In this document: positions 6,898-16,858 of the stretch, in pieces | How positions within the stretch are numbered: the stretch's first letter is position 1 | Layout of the letters: each line of letters opens with the position of its first letter | Assembly (NCBI GenBank): GCA_024763075.1 | Contig: JANTGF010000001.1 | Location: 1-64,000 of the forward strand | Reading direction: 5' to 3' | DNA from: Bacteroidales bacterium | GTDB taxonomy: Bacteria > Bacteroidota > Bacteroidia > Bacteroidales > VadinHA17 | Length of the DNA stretch: 64,000 bases | Translations under genes and position numbers: made by a program | The notes under the pieces: generated by a model | Databases searched by the model: none | What the model saw: the letters and a program-made list of their open reading frames with translations, nothing else | Told to the model about the DNA's origin: nothing

Positions 6898-9851
6898 TTT
6901 GAAACTTTTATCGTCCAGTCCTTAAATTCTACCCGGTATTGCTTTTTGTCAGGTGAACCTGCGGCAAGTCCCAGATCAATGGAATCATTCAAACCCGGAA
7001 TTACCGAAGATCGCTTTACGATAAACCAATTTTCACCATCGAGACTGATAGAACCAATAAAATAATTTCCATACCGGGCAAGTTTTAACCAGATTGGAAA
7101 CCTGGTATTTTCAGGAAGATTCTGGCTGCTTGCCTTGTGCATACATCCGTTTCCAAATTCATCGTAGTTAATTCCTGCCCGTCCGGGAGTTCCGAATACC
7201 AGCATAGAGCCTTTACTGCCCGGCTGCGTATCAAAACTATTTGCAATATCATTTCTGGCAAATAGTCCGGCCCGGAACCACTCATGAGTCCGGTTTCCAA
7301 ACTGGTTGATTTTTACCATAGCTACAAAATCGCCTTTTATGTTTTTTACATATACAGATGCATATGAGTCTTCTGCATGAAAGAAGTCAGAACCTCCGGC
7401 CTGAATTTTATATGTGTTTGCTCCCTGGTCATATTCTATGCTGTATGGTTTGGCTTTGGCTGAGCAATACTCAAAGAGCTCTGTATTTTTAAGATCCAGT
7501 ATTTTCCAGTCAGAAACTTTTAGGTTTACCTCTTTACTATTGGGAAACCGAATAGAATAATCTCCGGTTTCCGGAGAAATTTCAAATTTCACCTCTTTTG
7601 TTTCTTTTGGTTGAAGCAGTATTTCTTCTGATTGATAGATTTTGTTATTCAGATATAGATTCATTTTTTCTTTCACCGGAGATGCAGAAAGATTTTTTGC
7701 ATAGGCACTTATGCTTACTTTTTCTCCCTGAAGTATTTTAGAATCTGAGATTTGCAGATCTTCATAAACAACAACAGGTTTACTTCCTTTTACTTCAACT
7801 TCCATGTACGGAGTATCTCCAATGGCGATTTGATGCTTTCCTGTATCATAGATCCTGAAAACAAAGCTGATGCGGCTTTTATTATTATGAATGGAGGGAA
7901 AAGGTTTTTTTTCAAGTATTTTACCATCCACATAAAGCTCAACGGGCAAAATTCCGGATGATCCTTTATTGAAGATTGTTGCACTAACTGTTATCTGGCT
8001 TCCCGTATAGGCAACATTTGTTCCTGAACTACCTGGTATTGAGATTTCAGGATTGGAAAAACTAAATTCCGGTTTTCCTGTGATTATTTTTTCAGGAGCA
8101 TTCTTTGGAGCTTCAATTACAAAATTATTCCTGTAAATATTGTCAATAAGGTTTGCTGCACATAATTTCATCTCTCCCTGTTCAAGATTATAAAATATAT
8201 TATCCTCGGCAATCCAACCCAGGGACATATTATCAAACCAGAACCCGACATTATCATTGAAAAAGCCTGCTCTTACATCATGTATGAGATTTCTGCTAAC
8301 AATTGAATTGAAGGTAATCCCGGCAGTTTTAATAGCTCCTGAATCATCCGCATCTTTTTGTACATCGGCAAGGTGGTTGTATTCAACAGTATAATTGCCA
8401 TCAATTGTTTCTTCAAGATTTGACCATCCGCCAACTGAAATTGCATAGCGTCCGCGGGTTTTTGTTATGTAATTATGTGAAATAGTAGTAAGCAGAGAGT
8501 AAGAGGCATCAATATTTACTCCGCCACAATTTTCTATTTTATTATAAGAGAGAGTGGTTTCCCTTAAAATGTCTCTCCCGTCTTTTGGTTGCTCAGGACC
8601 GGTAATTTTTATGGCAATGTTATCAATGGTTTGAAAAGTATTTTCAAGAATCCTTGTCTGATAGCAACCTTTCTTAATGAAGATTCCGGTTCCGCCAAGT
8701 GATCTTAGTTCTGTTCCAACCAGTTCACAAGCATGAGCATATTCGTAACTTATGCCATTGCCTCCAGGCAGGGCTCCTTCAAAAGACAGTCCGTAAATTC
8801 TGAGATTACGGACCGGTTTTTCCCTTTTTCCGGAAATTAACAGTAAGTTATTAAGTTGAGGTGTAACTGAAACAACATGGGTGGTTTTCAGAAGTTCAGG
8901 AAGGGGTATATAACTCAGTTCTTTTTTAGCTGAATCATAAAACCATTCTCCGGGGCTGTTCATTAAAGATTTTACGTTTTCGACATAATACCGTGGTGGC
9001 ACAATGACTACACCTTCCTGTGGTTTGGCCAGCCAGGCCGTATTTGTCATTTCATCAATTTTTGAGAAAGAATTAACTCCATGATGCCAGCGCAATAGCA
9101 TGAATACCCGGTTTCCGGCCAGGTCTTTCCATTCTTTTAACTCCCCTTTGTTAAAATAGAGTTTATCAGGTGTCTCAGAGATTTTGGGAGGGATGTAATA
9201 TCCCGAATCCGGAACCCGGGCCAGGGTTTGCTTTTGGCCATTTATAACAAGCATCTCCACATTTGGTCCCTCCACATTTGTCTTCCATAATTTTTTTCCC
9301 TTTTTCCAGGATGACAATACCGGGCCACCTGTAATTACCGGTTTTTCACCGGGATATGCGGCATAGGTAACATAATAATCCTTTAACTTATGGTATTCAA
9401 ATGCTCCGGAAGGGAGATTTGTTTCCACCCTTTCCCCTCCATCTTCCGGGGAGAATATAAGAGGTGCCTCCAAAGGATAATACCCTCCACGAATATACAC
9501 CAGGATATCTTTGCCTTTTCCATAAGGGTGTGGAGAACCGATCCACCTTTTTTCCACCGGTTCTTCTTTTGGAAAGAACACCTGTGATTTAAGTTCAAGA
9601 ACAGCTTTTTGCGCTCTTCTGATGGTGGCAAAAGGGCCGTTTGTTCCTTCCTTATTTGGAGCCGGGAGTGTCCCAGACCACTCATCATTACCATTGGTAG
9701 CTACATAAAAATCTGCAATTTTATTTTCATAAGAAAATTCTTGCCATTTTTCTCCCCGCAGTAATTTCCCCTGGGCAAAAGCAGTACTGCCAATAATAAA
9801 TAATGCAATAATTTGAGGTACTACTTTTCCAGATAATGCCCTATACAACAT
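6894..9851 (-). CDS. exported right-handed parallel beta-helix protein (GH141-like) with C-terminal concanavalin-like domain
   Basis: ADFYVATNGNDEWSGTLPAPNKEGTNGPFATIRRAQKAV start motif, beta-helix repeats (NYIT, NLIHDVRAGFFNDN), CARDB-like middle, C-terminal DUF1349-like region. Confidence 0.7.
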   Translation of the reverse strand: MLYRALSGKVVPQIIALFIIGSTAFAQGKLLRGEKWQEFSYENKIADFYVATNGNDEWSGTLPAPNKEGTNGPFATIRRAQKAVLELKSQVFFPKEEPVEKRWIGSPHPYGKGKDILVYIRGGYYPLEAPLIFSPEDGGERVETNLPSGAFEYHKLKDYYVTYAAYPGEKPVITGGPVLSSWKKGKKLWKTNVEGPNVEMLVINGQKQTLARVPDSGYYIPPKISETPDKLYFNKGELKEWKDLAGNRVFMLLRWHHGVNSFSKIDEMTNTAWLAKPQEGVVIVPPRYYVENVKSLMNSPGEWFYDSAKKELSYIPLPELLKTTHVVSVTPQLNNLLLISGKREKPVRNLRIYGLSFEGALPGGNGISYEYAHACELVGTELRSLGGTGIFIKKGCYQTRILENTFQTIDNIAIKITGPEQPKDGRDILRETTLSYNKIENCGGVNIDASYSLLTTISHNYITKTRGRYAISVGGWSNLEETIDGNYTVEYNHLADVQKDADDSGAIKTAGITFNSIVSRNLIHDVRAGFFNDNVGFWFDNMSLGWIAEDNIFYNLEQGEMKLCAANLIDNIYRNNFVIEAPKNAPEKIITGKPEFSFSNPEISIPGSSGTNVAYTGSQITVSATIFNKGSSGILPVELYVDGKILEKKPFPSIHNNKSRISFVFRIYDTGKHQIAIGDTPYMEVEVKGSKPVVVYEDLQISDSKILQGEKVSISAYAKNLSASPVKEKMNLYLNNKIYQSEEILLQPKETKEVKFEISPETGDYSIRFPNSKEVNLKVSDWKILDLKNTELFEYCSAKAKPYSIEYDQGANTYKIQAGGSDFFHAEDSYASVYVKNIKGDFVAMVKINQFGNRTHEWFRAGLFARNDIANSFDTQPGSKGSMLVFGTPGRAGINYDEFGNGCMHKASSQNLPENTRFPIWLKLARYGNYFIGSISLDGENWFIVKRSSVIPGLNDSIDLGLAAGSPDKKQYRVEFKDWTIKVSK

Positions 9852-9918
9852 ATTTATTTGATGAAGATTTATAAAAAGCTGTAAAATTAATTATAGATAT
9901 ACAGCTTAGTTGTCACAC

Positions 9919-10992
9919 TTACTTGCTTACTTTTTTAATATAATTCTGATAGGCTGTATCAATTTCAGTTTTATTCAGGGGGCCTGATTTTATCAATACA
10001 CGATATCTGAAGGTTACCGATTCTCCAGGATTGAGAGTTAAATTCAGTTCTTCCTTTCCTTTGGAGAAAGTTTTTTGCCCCAGAGGGTTCACCGCAAATA
10101 AGCCATAACCCCTTGCATGCCAGTAGGAGGGATGACCCGGGTTGTCCGGTGAATCAAAAATGATAACCGCTTCATCTTTGCCATTAATTTTTCCATAAAG
10201 AGATACCCAGTTTGCTCTTTTGCCCCAGACCTCAAGCCCTTCAACTCCATTGCTGTTCAGATAATTCCCTGTCACTCCCGTATTGTCCGTCTTTGCTACC
10301 TCTGTTTTATTACCATGTGCATCGCTTAAAACGACGGGTTTGTCACTTGGAAGTTCCAGTGCCCTGTTCATACGAATACCCATCATTCCTTCTTTTGTAT
10401 CAAAGAAAACTACAGTATCATTTTGGGCTGTCAGGGTAGTGACTCTATCAATGATCCGGTAATCTTTTCCTGCCATAAAGACAAAGTGCGTTTTCTCTTT
10501 TAGAATGATGTGATCCTTAAAATCCATCCAGTCCATTGAAACCTCAAGAGAACCATTCCCTTTTCCATTATTTATGTTTTCAATTTTGGTGTTTTTGATC
10601 CAGCCCATTCTGTGCCATTGATCCCTGGGGATAGCAGTTGAGTTTCCCCAAAAATCAATATGGTTAACATCTCCATAAGTCAGCCACATTCCAATGTGAT
10701 GAGGATGATCGGTACGTTCAGCCGGCCTTGGTTCCAGTGGGAATCCCCTGGTAATTATAGATCCATCTGCAGCAATAACCGGATACAATACCGGTTTTGT
10801 CAGATCCGGGATTTTCTCTGTATATAAAAACGAAGTAAAGAGGGTATCATCTACTAAAACGTCAACTTTCTGCAAGGCATCATTCCTGACCAGAGTTACA
10901 TCCTTGAGTGAATCAGTTTCCTTTTTTACCGAACAGCCTGTATAAAGTATTCCGGGTAAAAATAATAAATAAACAATTAATTTTTTTTTCAT
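9919..10992 (-). CDS. DUF6807 (PmoA-like) family lipoprotein
   Basis: RPAERTDHPHHIGMWLTYGDVNHIDFWGNS and DSPDNPGHPSYWHARGYGLFAVNPLGQ motifs; lipobox LYTGC. Confidence 0.75.
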   Translation of the reverse strand: MKKKLIVYLLFLPGILYTGCSVKKETDSLKDVTLVRNDALQKVDVLVDDTLFTSFLYTEKIPDLTKPVLYPVIAADGSIITRGFPLEPRPAERTDHPHHIGMWLTYGDVNHIDFWGNSTAIPRDQWHRMGWIKNTKIENINNGKGNGSLEVSMDWMDFKDHIILKEKTHFVFMAGKDYRIIDRVTTLTAQNDTVVFFDTKEGMMGIRMNRALELPSDKPVVLSDAHGNKTEVAKTDNTGVTGNYLNSNGVEGLEVWGKRANWVSLYGKINGKDEAVIIFDSPDNPGHPSYWHARGYGLFAVNPLGQKTFSKGKEELNLTLNPGESVTFRYRVLIKSGPLNKTEIDTAYQNYIKKVSK

Positions 10993-11040
10993 GATTTTTT
11001 CTTCTAAAATAAATTGTTGGTTAACTAAAAAACATTTGTT

Positions 11041-12519
11041 TTAAACCTTGTCAGGTACAATATATCCTTTTCTATATTCACGGGTAAGCATTTTATTTGC
11101 CTCTTTATCATGAATGAATGTTTCTTCATTACTGTTTATTTTCAGCTCTCTTCCAAGACGATAAGAAATGTTTGCTATGAGCGGAAGTGCAGTTGATAAA
11201 TATCCCGTTTCAATATCGCAATTTAAATCTGAACGTTTCCCGCTTCGAATGGCCTGAATAAAATTATTAAAGTGGCCTCCTCCTCCGGAACCCATTAGAT
11301 TTGTCGGATCGTAAGATTCGTCTTTTTCTCCTGAGGTTGGTCCAGGTTCATTTTTTCTGCCAAAGAATGTTTGCCAGTTCCCTCCGGCATCAATTTGCAT
11401 CCAGCCTTCTGTTCCAAGGAATATGGTGCCAATCTTAATCGGAGTAGCTTTGGATTCTGACGAGATCCTCCCGTCACCGGTAATATTTATATCCGGAAGT
11501 AAAACTCCTTCGGGATTTGTATACAAACCTCTGGTACCAAATTCCAGTATCTTTCCGTTGGCATATTCAAATAATGAAGTTTGCGTATTTGGTGTTTCCT
11601 GATCAGATTTATATCCAAAATATCCACCGTAAGAACTGACTTTCACCGGTAATTCATCTTCTCCCAGACCCCACCTGGCAACGTCAAACTGATGAGGTCC
11701 CTGGTTCCCCGTATCTCCATTCCCGTAATCCCAGAACCAGTGCCAGTTGTAATGAAACCGGTTACGGTTGAAGGCACGTTCGGGTGCCGGTCCTAGCCAT
11801 CTGTCATAATGAACGTTCTTTAAATAGGCGCTGGTATATGGTGTTTCATAACGATTTGACTCCAGGTTTAACCTGAATTTCTCACCTTCTTTCATAGGCC
11901 CATCGGGATAACTGCCTATGTTTGCTCTGGGTTTGAAACATAAGCCCCGGGCCATATAAATATCGCCTAATTTACCATCCTTAATAAATTTGATTGCCCT
12001 GTTTGTATTTACGATTGAACGATTTTGAAATCCAACCTGCATAAGAGTATTGTATTTGCGGGAAGCTTCGACCATTTTTCTGCCTTCCCAGACATTATGT
12101 GCGGCTGGTTTTTCCACATATACATGTTTGCCGGCCTGAGCTGCCCATATGGAAGCCAGCGCATGCCAATGATTTGGAGTAGCAACAGAAACTGCATCTA
12201 TATCTTTATCATCAAACACTTTTTTCATATCCCATACAGCTTCTGGCCGGTAACCTGCAATTTGCTCAACCTGCTCCATACGATTCTTGAAAAGATTTTC
12301 ATCAATATCCACAATATATTTTACTCGGACATTTTTCATAGCTGCAAAATTTTTAATATGACTACCTCCTCTGCCACGAATACCAATAACTGCAACATTA
12401 ATGGTGTCGTTAGACCCTAGTATCCTGGCGAAAGATTTAGCACTTGTTGAAAATAAGGTAGTTCCGGCAATCAATCCAAGTGATCCGGTTTTGATGAATT
12501 TTCTTCTGGAATTTTCCAT
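11041..12519 (-). CDS. exported Gfo/Idh/MocA family oxidoreductase
   Basis: Tat-like N-terminus SRRKFIKTGSLGLIAG; INVAVIGIRGRGGSHIKNFA Rossmann; VSVATPNHWHALASIWAAQAGKHVYVEKPAAHN. Confidence 0.92.
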   Translation of the reverse strand: MENSRRKFIKTGSLGLIAGTTLFSTSAKSFARILGSNDTINVAVIGIRGRGGSHIKNFAAMKNVRVKYIVDIDENLFKNRMEQVEQIAGYRPEAVWDMKKVFDDKDIDAVSVATPNHWHALASIWAAQAGKHVYVEKPAAHNVWEGRKMVEASRKYNTLMQVGFQNRSIVNTNRAIKFIKDGKLGDIYMARGLCFKPRANIGSYPDGPMKEGEKFRLNLESNRYETPYTSAYLKNVHYDRWLGPAPERAFNRNRFHYNWHWFWDYGNGDTGNQGPHQFDVARWGLGEDELPVKVSSYGGYFGYKSDQETPNTQTSLFEYANGKILEFGTRGLYTNPEGVLLPDINITGDGRISSESKATPIKIGTIFLGTEGWMQIDAGGNWQTFFGRKNEPGPTSGEKDESYDPTNLMGSGGGGHFNNFIQAIRSGKRSDLNCDIETGYLSTALPLIANISYRLGRELKINSNEETFIHDKEANKMLTREYRKGYIVPDKV

Positions 12520-12552
12520 GATTAAAATTTTTTAAGTGATAAAAATAGATAT

Positions 12553-13347
12553 TTATTTATTTTTCAATCTGCGTATTTTTATATTCCGGAACCAAACTTT
12601 ATCCGAATGATCCTGTAAAACAATATGACCGGCCCGTTTTTTTGGGAAATCGGGATGTTTTGCATATTTGCTTCTTTGAAAAAGAGAATCAAAATAGCTT
12701 GTTCCAAGTTCATACTCAATTACTTTTTCCCCATTAAGCCAGTGTTCTCCATGAGTCCCGTTTAGCAGGATACGGCTGGTATTGTACTCTCCAACTGGTT
12801 TTAATTGTACATTTTTTGCTGGAATCATATCATATAATGAAGCAGAGTATTGACTGGGATGGAGTTTTTCGGGGTAACCCTTATCATCCAGAATTTGGTA
12901 TTCAAATCCCAGTGCAGAGTGAGAACCTCCCTTTGCTGACATCTCTTGCGAAACGTTATACTTAATACCACTATTACCTTCTTTACTTATTTTCCATTCA
13001 AAACTCAGATCAAAATTCCGGAAAGTATCAGTGGTCATAAGATCCCCTCTTTGGACAGCATGTCCGGGGATGTCTTTAATCGAAGCTTTTTGGATAATAC
13101 CATCTCTGATACTCCAGGTTTCAGGTACTTCATTACTGCCAATTCCGCGCCATCCCCTGAAAGTTTTTCCATCAAAAAGGAGTTCCCAACCCTGCTGTTT
13201 CTCAGATTCTGTCAATACATTTATTTGCGACTCATGCTGTTCTTTCTTTTCCTTTTTCTGTGAATTTTCTGTACATCCGAAAAAAGCCAGTGGCAGTAAT
13301 AAAAGAACTAGTCCGGATTTAGTATAAATATTTTTGAGCAGATTCAT
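12553..13347 (-). CDS. DUF1080 (3-keto-disaccharide hydrolase-type) lipoprotein
   Basis: GWELLFDGKTFRGWRG..WSIRDGIIQ..NFDLSFEWKISKEGNSGIKYNV; GHIVLQDHSDKVWFRNIKIRRL; lipobox AFFGC. Confidence 0.9.
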   Translation of the reverse strand: MNLLKNIYTKSGLVLLLLPLAFFGCTENSQKKEKKEQHESQINVLTESEKQQGWELLFDGKTFRGWRGIGSNEVPETWSIRDGIIQKASIKDIPGHAVQRGDLMTTDTFRNFDLSFEWKISKEGNSGIKYNVSQEMSAKGGSHSALGFEYQILDDKGYPEKLHPSQYSASLYDMIPAKNVQLKPVGEYNTSRILLNGTHGEHWLNGEKVIEYELGTSYFDSLFQRSKYAKHPDFPKKRAGHIVLQDHSDKVWFRNIKIRRLKNK

Positions 13348-13374
13348 GGTAAAGAATAATTCTTAAAATTAGGC

Positions 13375-13408
13375 AATTAAAAATTCATGCGTTTGTTAAT
13401 TTTTAATT
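13375..13408. promoter_or_regulatory. AT-only inverted repeat in the widest intergenic gap of the cluster
   Basis: AATTAAAAATT (13375-13385) / AATTTTTAATT (13398-13408), 12-nt loop, upstream of the DUF1080 gene. Confidence 0.3.
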
Positions 13409-13459
13409 TTTATCACAAAAAAATTAACCTGTTTAAAAGATTTTCATCATAAACCAGGC

Positions 13460-16400
13460 TTAATCATTGTTTATGAATAACATAGATGATGGAATGCTTC
13501 TCTTTTGAATGCCCTTACCTGAGATTGAGAATTCCAAAAGGTATCCGCCTCCGGCCTGAAAATAGTGAATTTTTAACAGATGATATCCTTGTGACAGCCA
13601 TATGGAACTTTTTTTCTCAAGGGCTCCATGCAACCCGTCAGCACTAACAATGAGTTTGTGATCAATAAACAACCGGCTGCCGTCATTTGAGTTGAGGTAA
13701 AAAGTGTATTCCCCTGATGATGGAATTTTAATCTTTCCGGATAAAACAAGTGCAAATTTGTCTTTATTAAGATTGAGATTTTCTAAACTGACTTCATAAA
13801 GTTTTCCTTTGGAAACAGGCTGTAATGAATTAAAGTCCGGAAGTTTCGTCCATTCACCTGTGTAATAACTGTAATTTATGCCATTTTTTTCCGGGTCAAT
13901 AATTGTAATTAATCCTGTACTAACCGGGCTTTCTTTCAACCCCTGTTTGAATACCCGGGCTTTAATTACGGCATTTTTGTTTAGGGTAATTACTCCCTTA
14001 TATAAAGTTGAGTTGATCTCAGGTTCTTTCCCGTTAAGTGTATATCTGATGGTTGTATTTTCACGATCTGTTAAGATTATTACTTTGCCTGTATCCGGCA
14101 TAAAAAGTACAGTATCCGAAGGAATAATTCTGGGTGCTGTTAGCATGGATTCTTTCAATAATTCTACAGCTCCGGTTGAAACAAAATGGTAACTGCCTGA
14201 TTTGATGTGATATCGGGCTATCTGGTCATTGAGTTCAATAAATGTAATTCCTTTCCGGTTTTTTTGATTTTTTATACTTGACTGATCTTTTGCAGGAATA
14301 AATACGGCAGCACTCGTATTTGGCGGAATGGTAACATCCAGGATCATATCTTTACCGGTTAATTCCCAGGAAGAACTTATCTTTCCATAAATGGATGTGT
14401 AAACAACTTTGGTACTTTTTAAATTGGCCACAGCCTTAGGCTTAATAATTATGTGTTTGAATCCCGGATACTCAGGATCAGCATTTATACCTCCCTGAGA
14501 GTTGTAAAACCATTCACAAGCACTCCCAAACATCGGATGGCTGTGAGAGGCATCACCTTTCCATGTTTCCCAGATAGTAGTGGCTCCTTTTCCTATCTGA
14601 TATCCAAATCCCGGAAAATCCCATTGACTCATTAAAGTGAATGCCAGATCGGTACGTCCGTATTTTGTAAGTACCTGCAGTAATAATGGAGTTCCCATCA
14701 TTCCGGTATCAAAATGCCCTTGTGTATTTATTTCAATATGATGAACCAGTGTTTGAAACACCTCTTTTTCAAATTTTGCAGGAACCATTCCAAACCCCAG
14801 TGGAAATACATTTGCTCCCTGCCGTCCAATCGAATAAGATTTACTTTCAGGATGATAGTATTTTTTATGGAAAGCTTTTTTAGTTTTTTCAGCAAGATCA
14901 TAGAAGAAATTAGAATCAGAATCTTTATGTAATACTCCCGCAATTTCAGCCATAAGTTTCAGGTTATGGTAATAATAGGCAGTACTTACAAATGAAGGAG
15001 GTATCTCGGTTTTCTCCGGGGGAACCCATTCTCCTAGGTTTTTTTCTGCCAAAATTCCATCCGGCCCGACTTGTTGTTCCAGGTAATTTACCCATTTTTT
15101 CATTCCGGAATAATGTTGTTCCAGAATTTGCATATCTCCGTAATAGAGATACATATACCAGGAGATGATAACATAGGCAGAACCCCAGGGTGTACCTCCT
15201 CCTCCTCCCTGATAAGGAACGGTGTTTGGGACATAACCTGTTTTTCTGTTTTGTCCGTCGGAGATATCATTCAGCCACTTGGTATAAAAGGAAGCCATAT
15301 CAAAATTGTAAATGGCTGCTGGCGCGGCAATCTGGCCGTCTCCCGTATATCCTCTTCTTTCTCGGTGCGGACAATCACTGGGAACTCCTCCGTGCATATT
15401 GCCTGCCTGAGTACGGACGAAATTTTCATTTATTTTGTTAAAAAGGGCATTGGAAGAATGAAATATACCTGTTTGGGGAACATCTGTGTTTACTACAATA
15501 CCATCCAGCGATTCCAGTGTTAGCGGGATTGGAGACTTTACTTCAACGTACCTGAAAGCATGCCAGGTTAACCGTGGTTCCCATATTTCTTTTTCCCCGC
15601 CTTTCAGAATATAGGTGTCAGTTTGTCCATACTGAGGTCCCATTTCTTCAATAAAATTCATTTTTACACTGGTTCCGCGAGGTCCGGAAAGGTTTATTCG
15701 CGCCCATCCTGAAATCATTTGCCCCAGATCGAACCGGTACACATCTTCTTCGGGATGGGTAAGGGATACCGGATGGATAATTTTAATGATACGGTCTGGT
15801 GGTGATAACTGGGCCTGAAGTTTTCCTTCCGGTGGGGTAACAATAATGGCCTGCTTCCAGTCATGATCATCAAACCCGGTAGAATTCCATCCTTTTTCTT
15901 CGAGCCGGGCATCATATATCTCTCCTGTATAAACCCCGTTATGTATAATAGGCCCCGTGGATGTTTTCCAGGAATTGTCACTAACAATAGTCTTTTTCGA
16001 ATCATCCGAAAGTTTAATTTCAAACCGGGAGATAAACCGGGGAGTACCATAATTGTATAACAGGTCTTCCTCCCGGTTATTTTGAAAATACCATCCGTTT
16101 CCAAGGCATACAGCCAGGGTGTTTTCACCTTCTGTCAGATAAGGGGTGATGTCCCAGGCCTCATATAATACTCTGTAGGATGTATGGGTAACTTTTTTTT
16201 CTTCAAAATTCTCCGGAATTCTTGAGGAATAGTTTGTGTGATTCGGTGATAAAACATGATCCCCTATTTTCTTACCGTTTATGTAAAGTTCATAATAGCC
16301 TAATCCGCTGATATAAGCCCGTGCTTTGTTTGGCTCCCCACTAAGGTTTATGCTTTTTCTGAAATAGTAAGCCGGATTCATATCTGATGGTTTTTTCATA

Positions 16401-16858
16401 TCTTCTACAGGAGAGCCTACCCATTTGGCCTGCCAGTCTTTTGACATGAGTCCCATTTCCCATTTTGCAGTTTCACTCCAACCGGAGGGATGGTTGGTAT
16501 TATCCCATACCCGTACTTTCCAGAAAACCTGCATACCTGGTTTTAGTTCTTTTCCTTCATATTTGATATGAACAGACTGACCGGACTGAATTTTCTTTGA
16601 GTTCCAAAGGTCTGAGTTCCCGGATTCAAGAAGTTCAGAGGCTGAAGCAGCTATTATTTGGTATGCAGTTTGGTCCTGTCCGTTTATGTCAGATTTTAAT
16701 TCCCAGCTTAATCGGGGTGTTGGTATATCAATTCCCAGGGGATTGATCAGGTATTCACATTTTAGTTCGCTTACAATGATCTTGTTTTCGTTGCAACCCA
16801 TGATCAGGGTCAGGATAACAAGCATAAGTGGGTATTTATTTTTCATATTGAAGATCAA
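13460..16858 (-). CDS. GH78-type alpha-L-rhamnosidase with C-terminal CHB_HEX_C-like and PA14-like domains
   Basis: LKCEYLINPLGIDIPTPRLSWEL N-terminus; GGVPSDCPHRERRGYTGDGQIAAPAAIYNFD; IGKGATTIWETWKGDASHSHPMFGS; PA14-like FYLNSNDGSRLFIDHKLIV. Confidence 0.92.
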   Translation of the reverse strand: MIFNMKNKYPLMLVILTLIMGCNENKIIVSELKCEYLINPLGIDIPTPRLSWELKSDINGQDQTAYQIIAASASELLESGNSDLWNSKKIQSGQSVHIKYEGKELKPGMQVFWKVRVWDNTNHPSGWSETAKWEMGLMSKDWQAKWVGSPVEDMKKPSDMNPAYYFRKSINLSGEPNKARAYISGLGYYELYINGKKIGDHVLSPNHTNYSSRIPENFEEKKVTHTSYRVLYEAWDITPYLTEGENTLAVCLGNGWYFQNNREEDLLYNYGTPRFISRFEIKLSDDSKKTIVSDNSWKTSTGPIIHNGVYTGEIYDARLEEKGWNSTGFDDHDWKQAIIVTPPEGKLQAQLSPPDRIIKIIHPVSLTHPEEDVYRFDLGQMISGWARINLSGPRGTSVKMNFIEEMGPQYGQTDTYILKGGEKEIWEPRLTWHAFRYVEVKSPIPLTLESLDGIVVNTDVPQTGIFHSSNALFNKINENFVRTQAGNMHGGVPSDCPHRERRGYTGDGQIAAPAAIYNFDMASFYTKWLNDISDGQNRKTGYVPNTVPYQGGGGGTPWGSAYVIISWYMYLYYGDMQILEQHYSGMKKWVNYLEQQVGPDGILAEKNLGEWVPPEKTEIPPSFVSTAYYYHNLKLMAEIAGVLHKDSDSNFFYDLAEKTKKAFHKKYYHPESKSYSIGRQGANVFPLGFGMVPAKFEKEVFQTLVHHIEINTQGHFDTGMMGTPLLLQVLTKYGRTDLAFTLMSQWDFPGFGYQIGKGATTIWETWKGDASHSHPMFGSACEWFYNSQGGINADPEYPGFKHIIIKPKAVANLKSTKVVYTSIYGKISSSWELTGKDMILDVTIPPNTSAAVFIPAKDQSSIKNQKNRKGITFIELNDQIARYHIKSGSYHFVSTGAVELLKESMLTAPRIIPSDTVLFMPDTGKVIILTDRENTTIRYTLNGKEPEINSTLYKGVITLNKNAVIKARVFKQGLKESPVSTGLITIIDPEKNGINYSYYTGEWTKLPDFNSLQPVSKGKLYEVSLENLNLNKDKFALVLSGKIKIPSSGEYTFYLNSNDGSRLFIDHKLIVSADGLHGALEKKSSIWLSQGYHLLKIHYFQAGGGYLLEFSISGKGIQKRSIPSSMLFINND

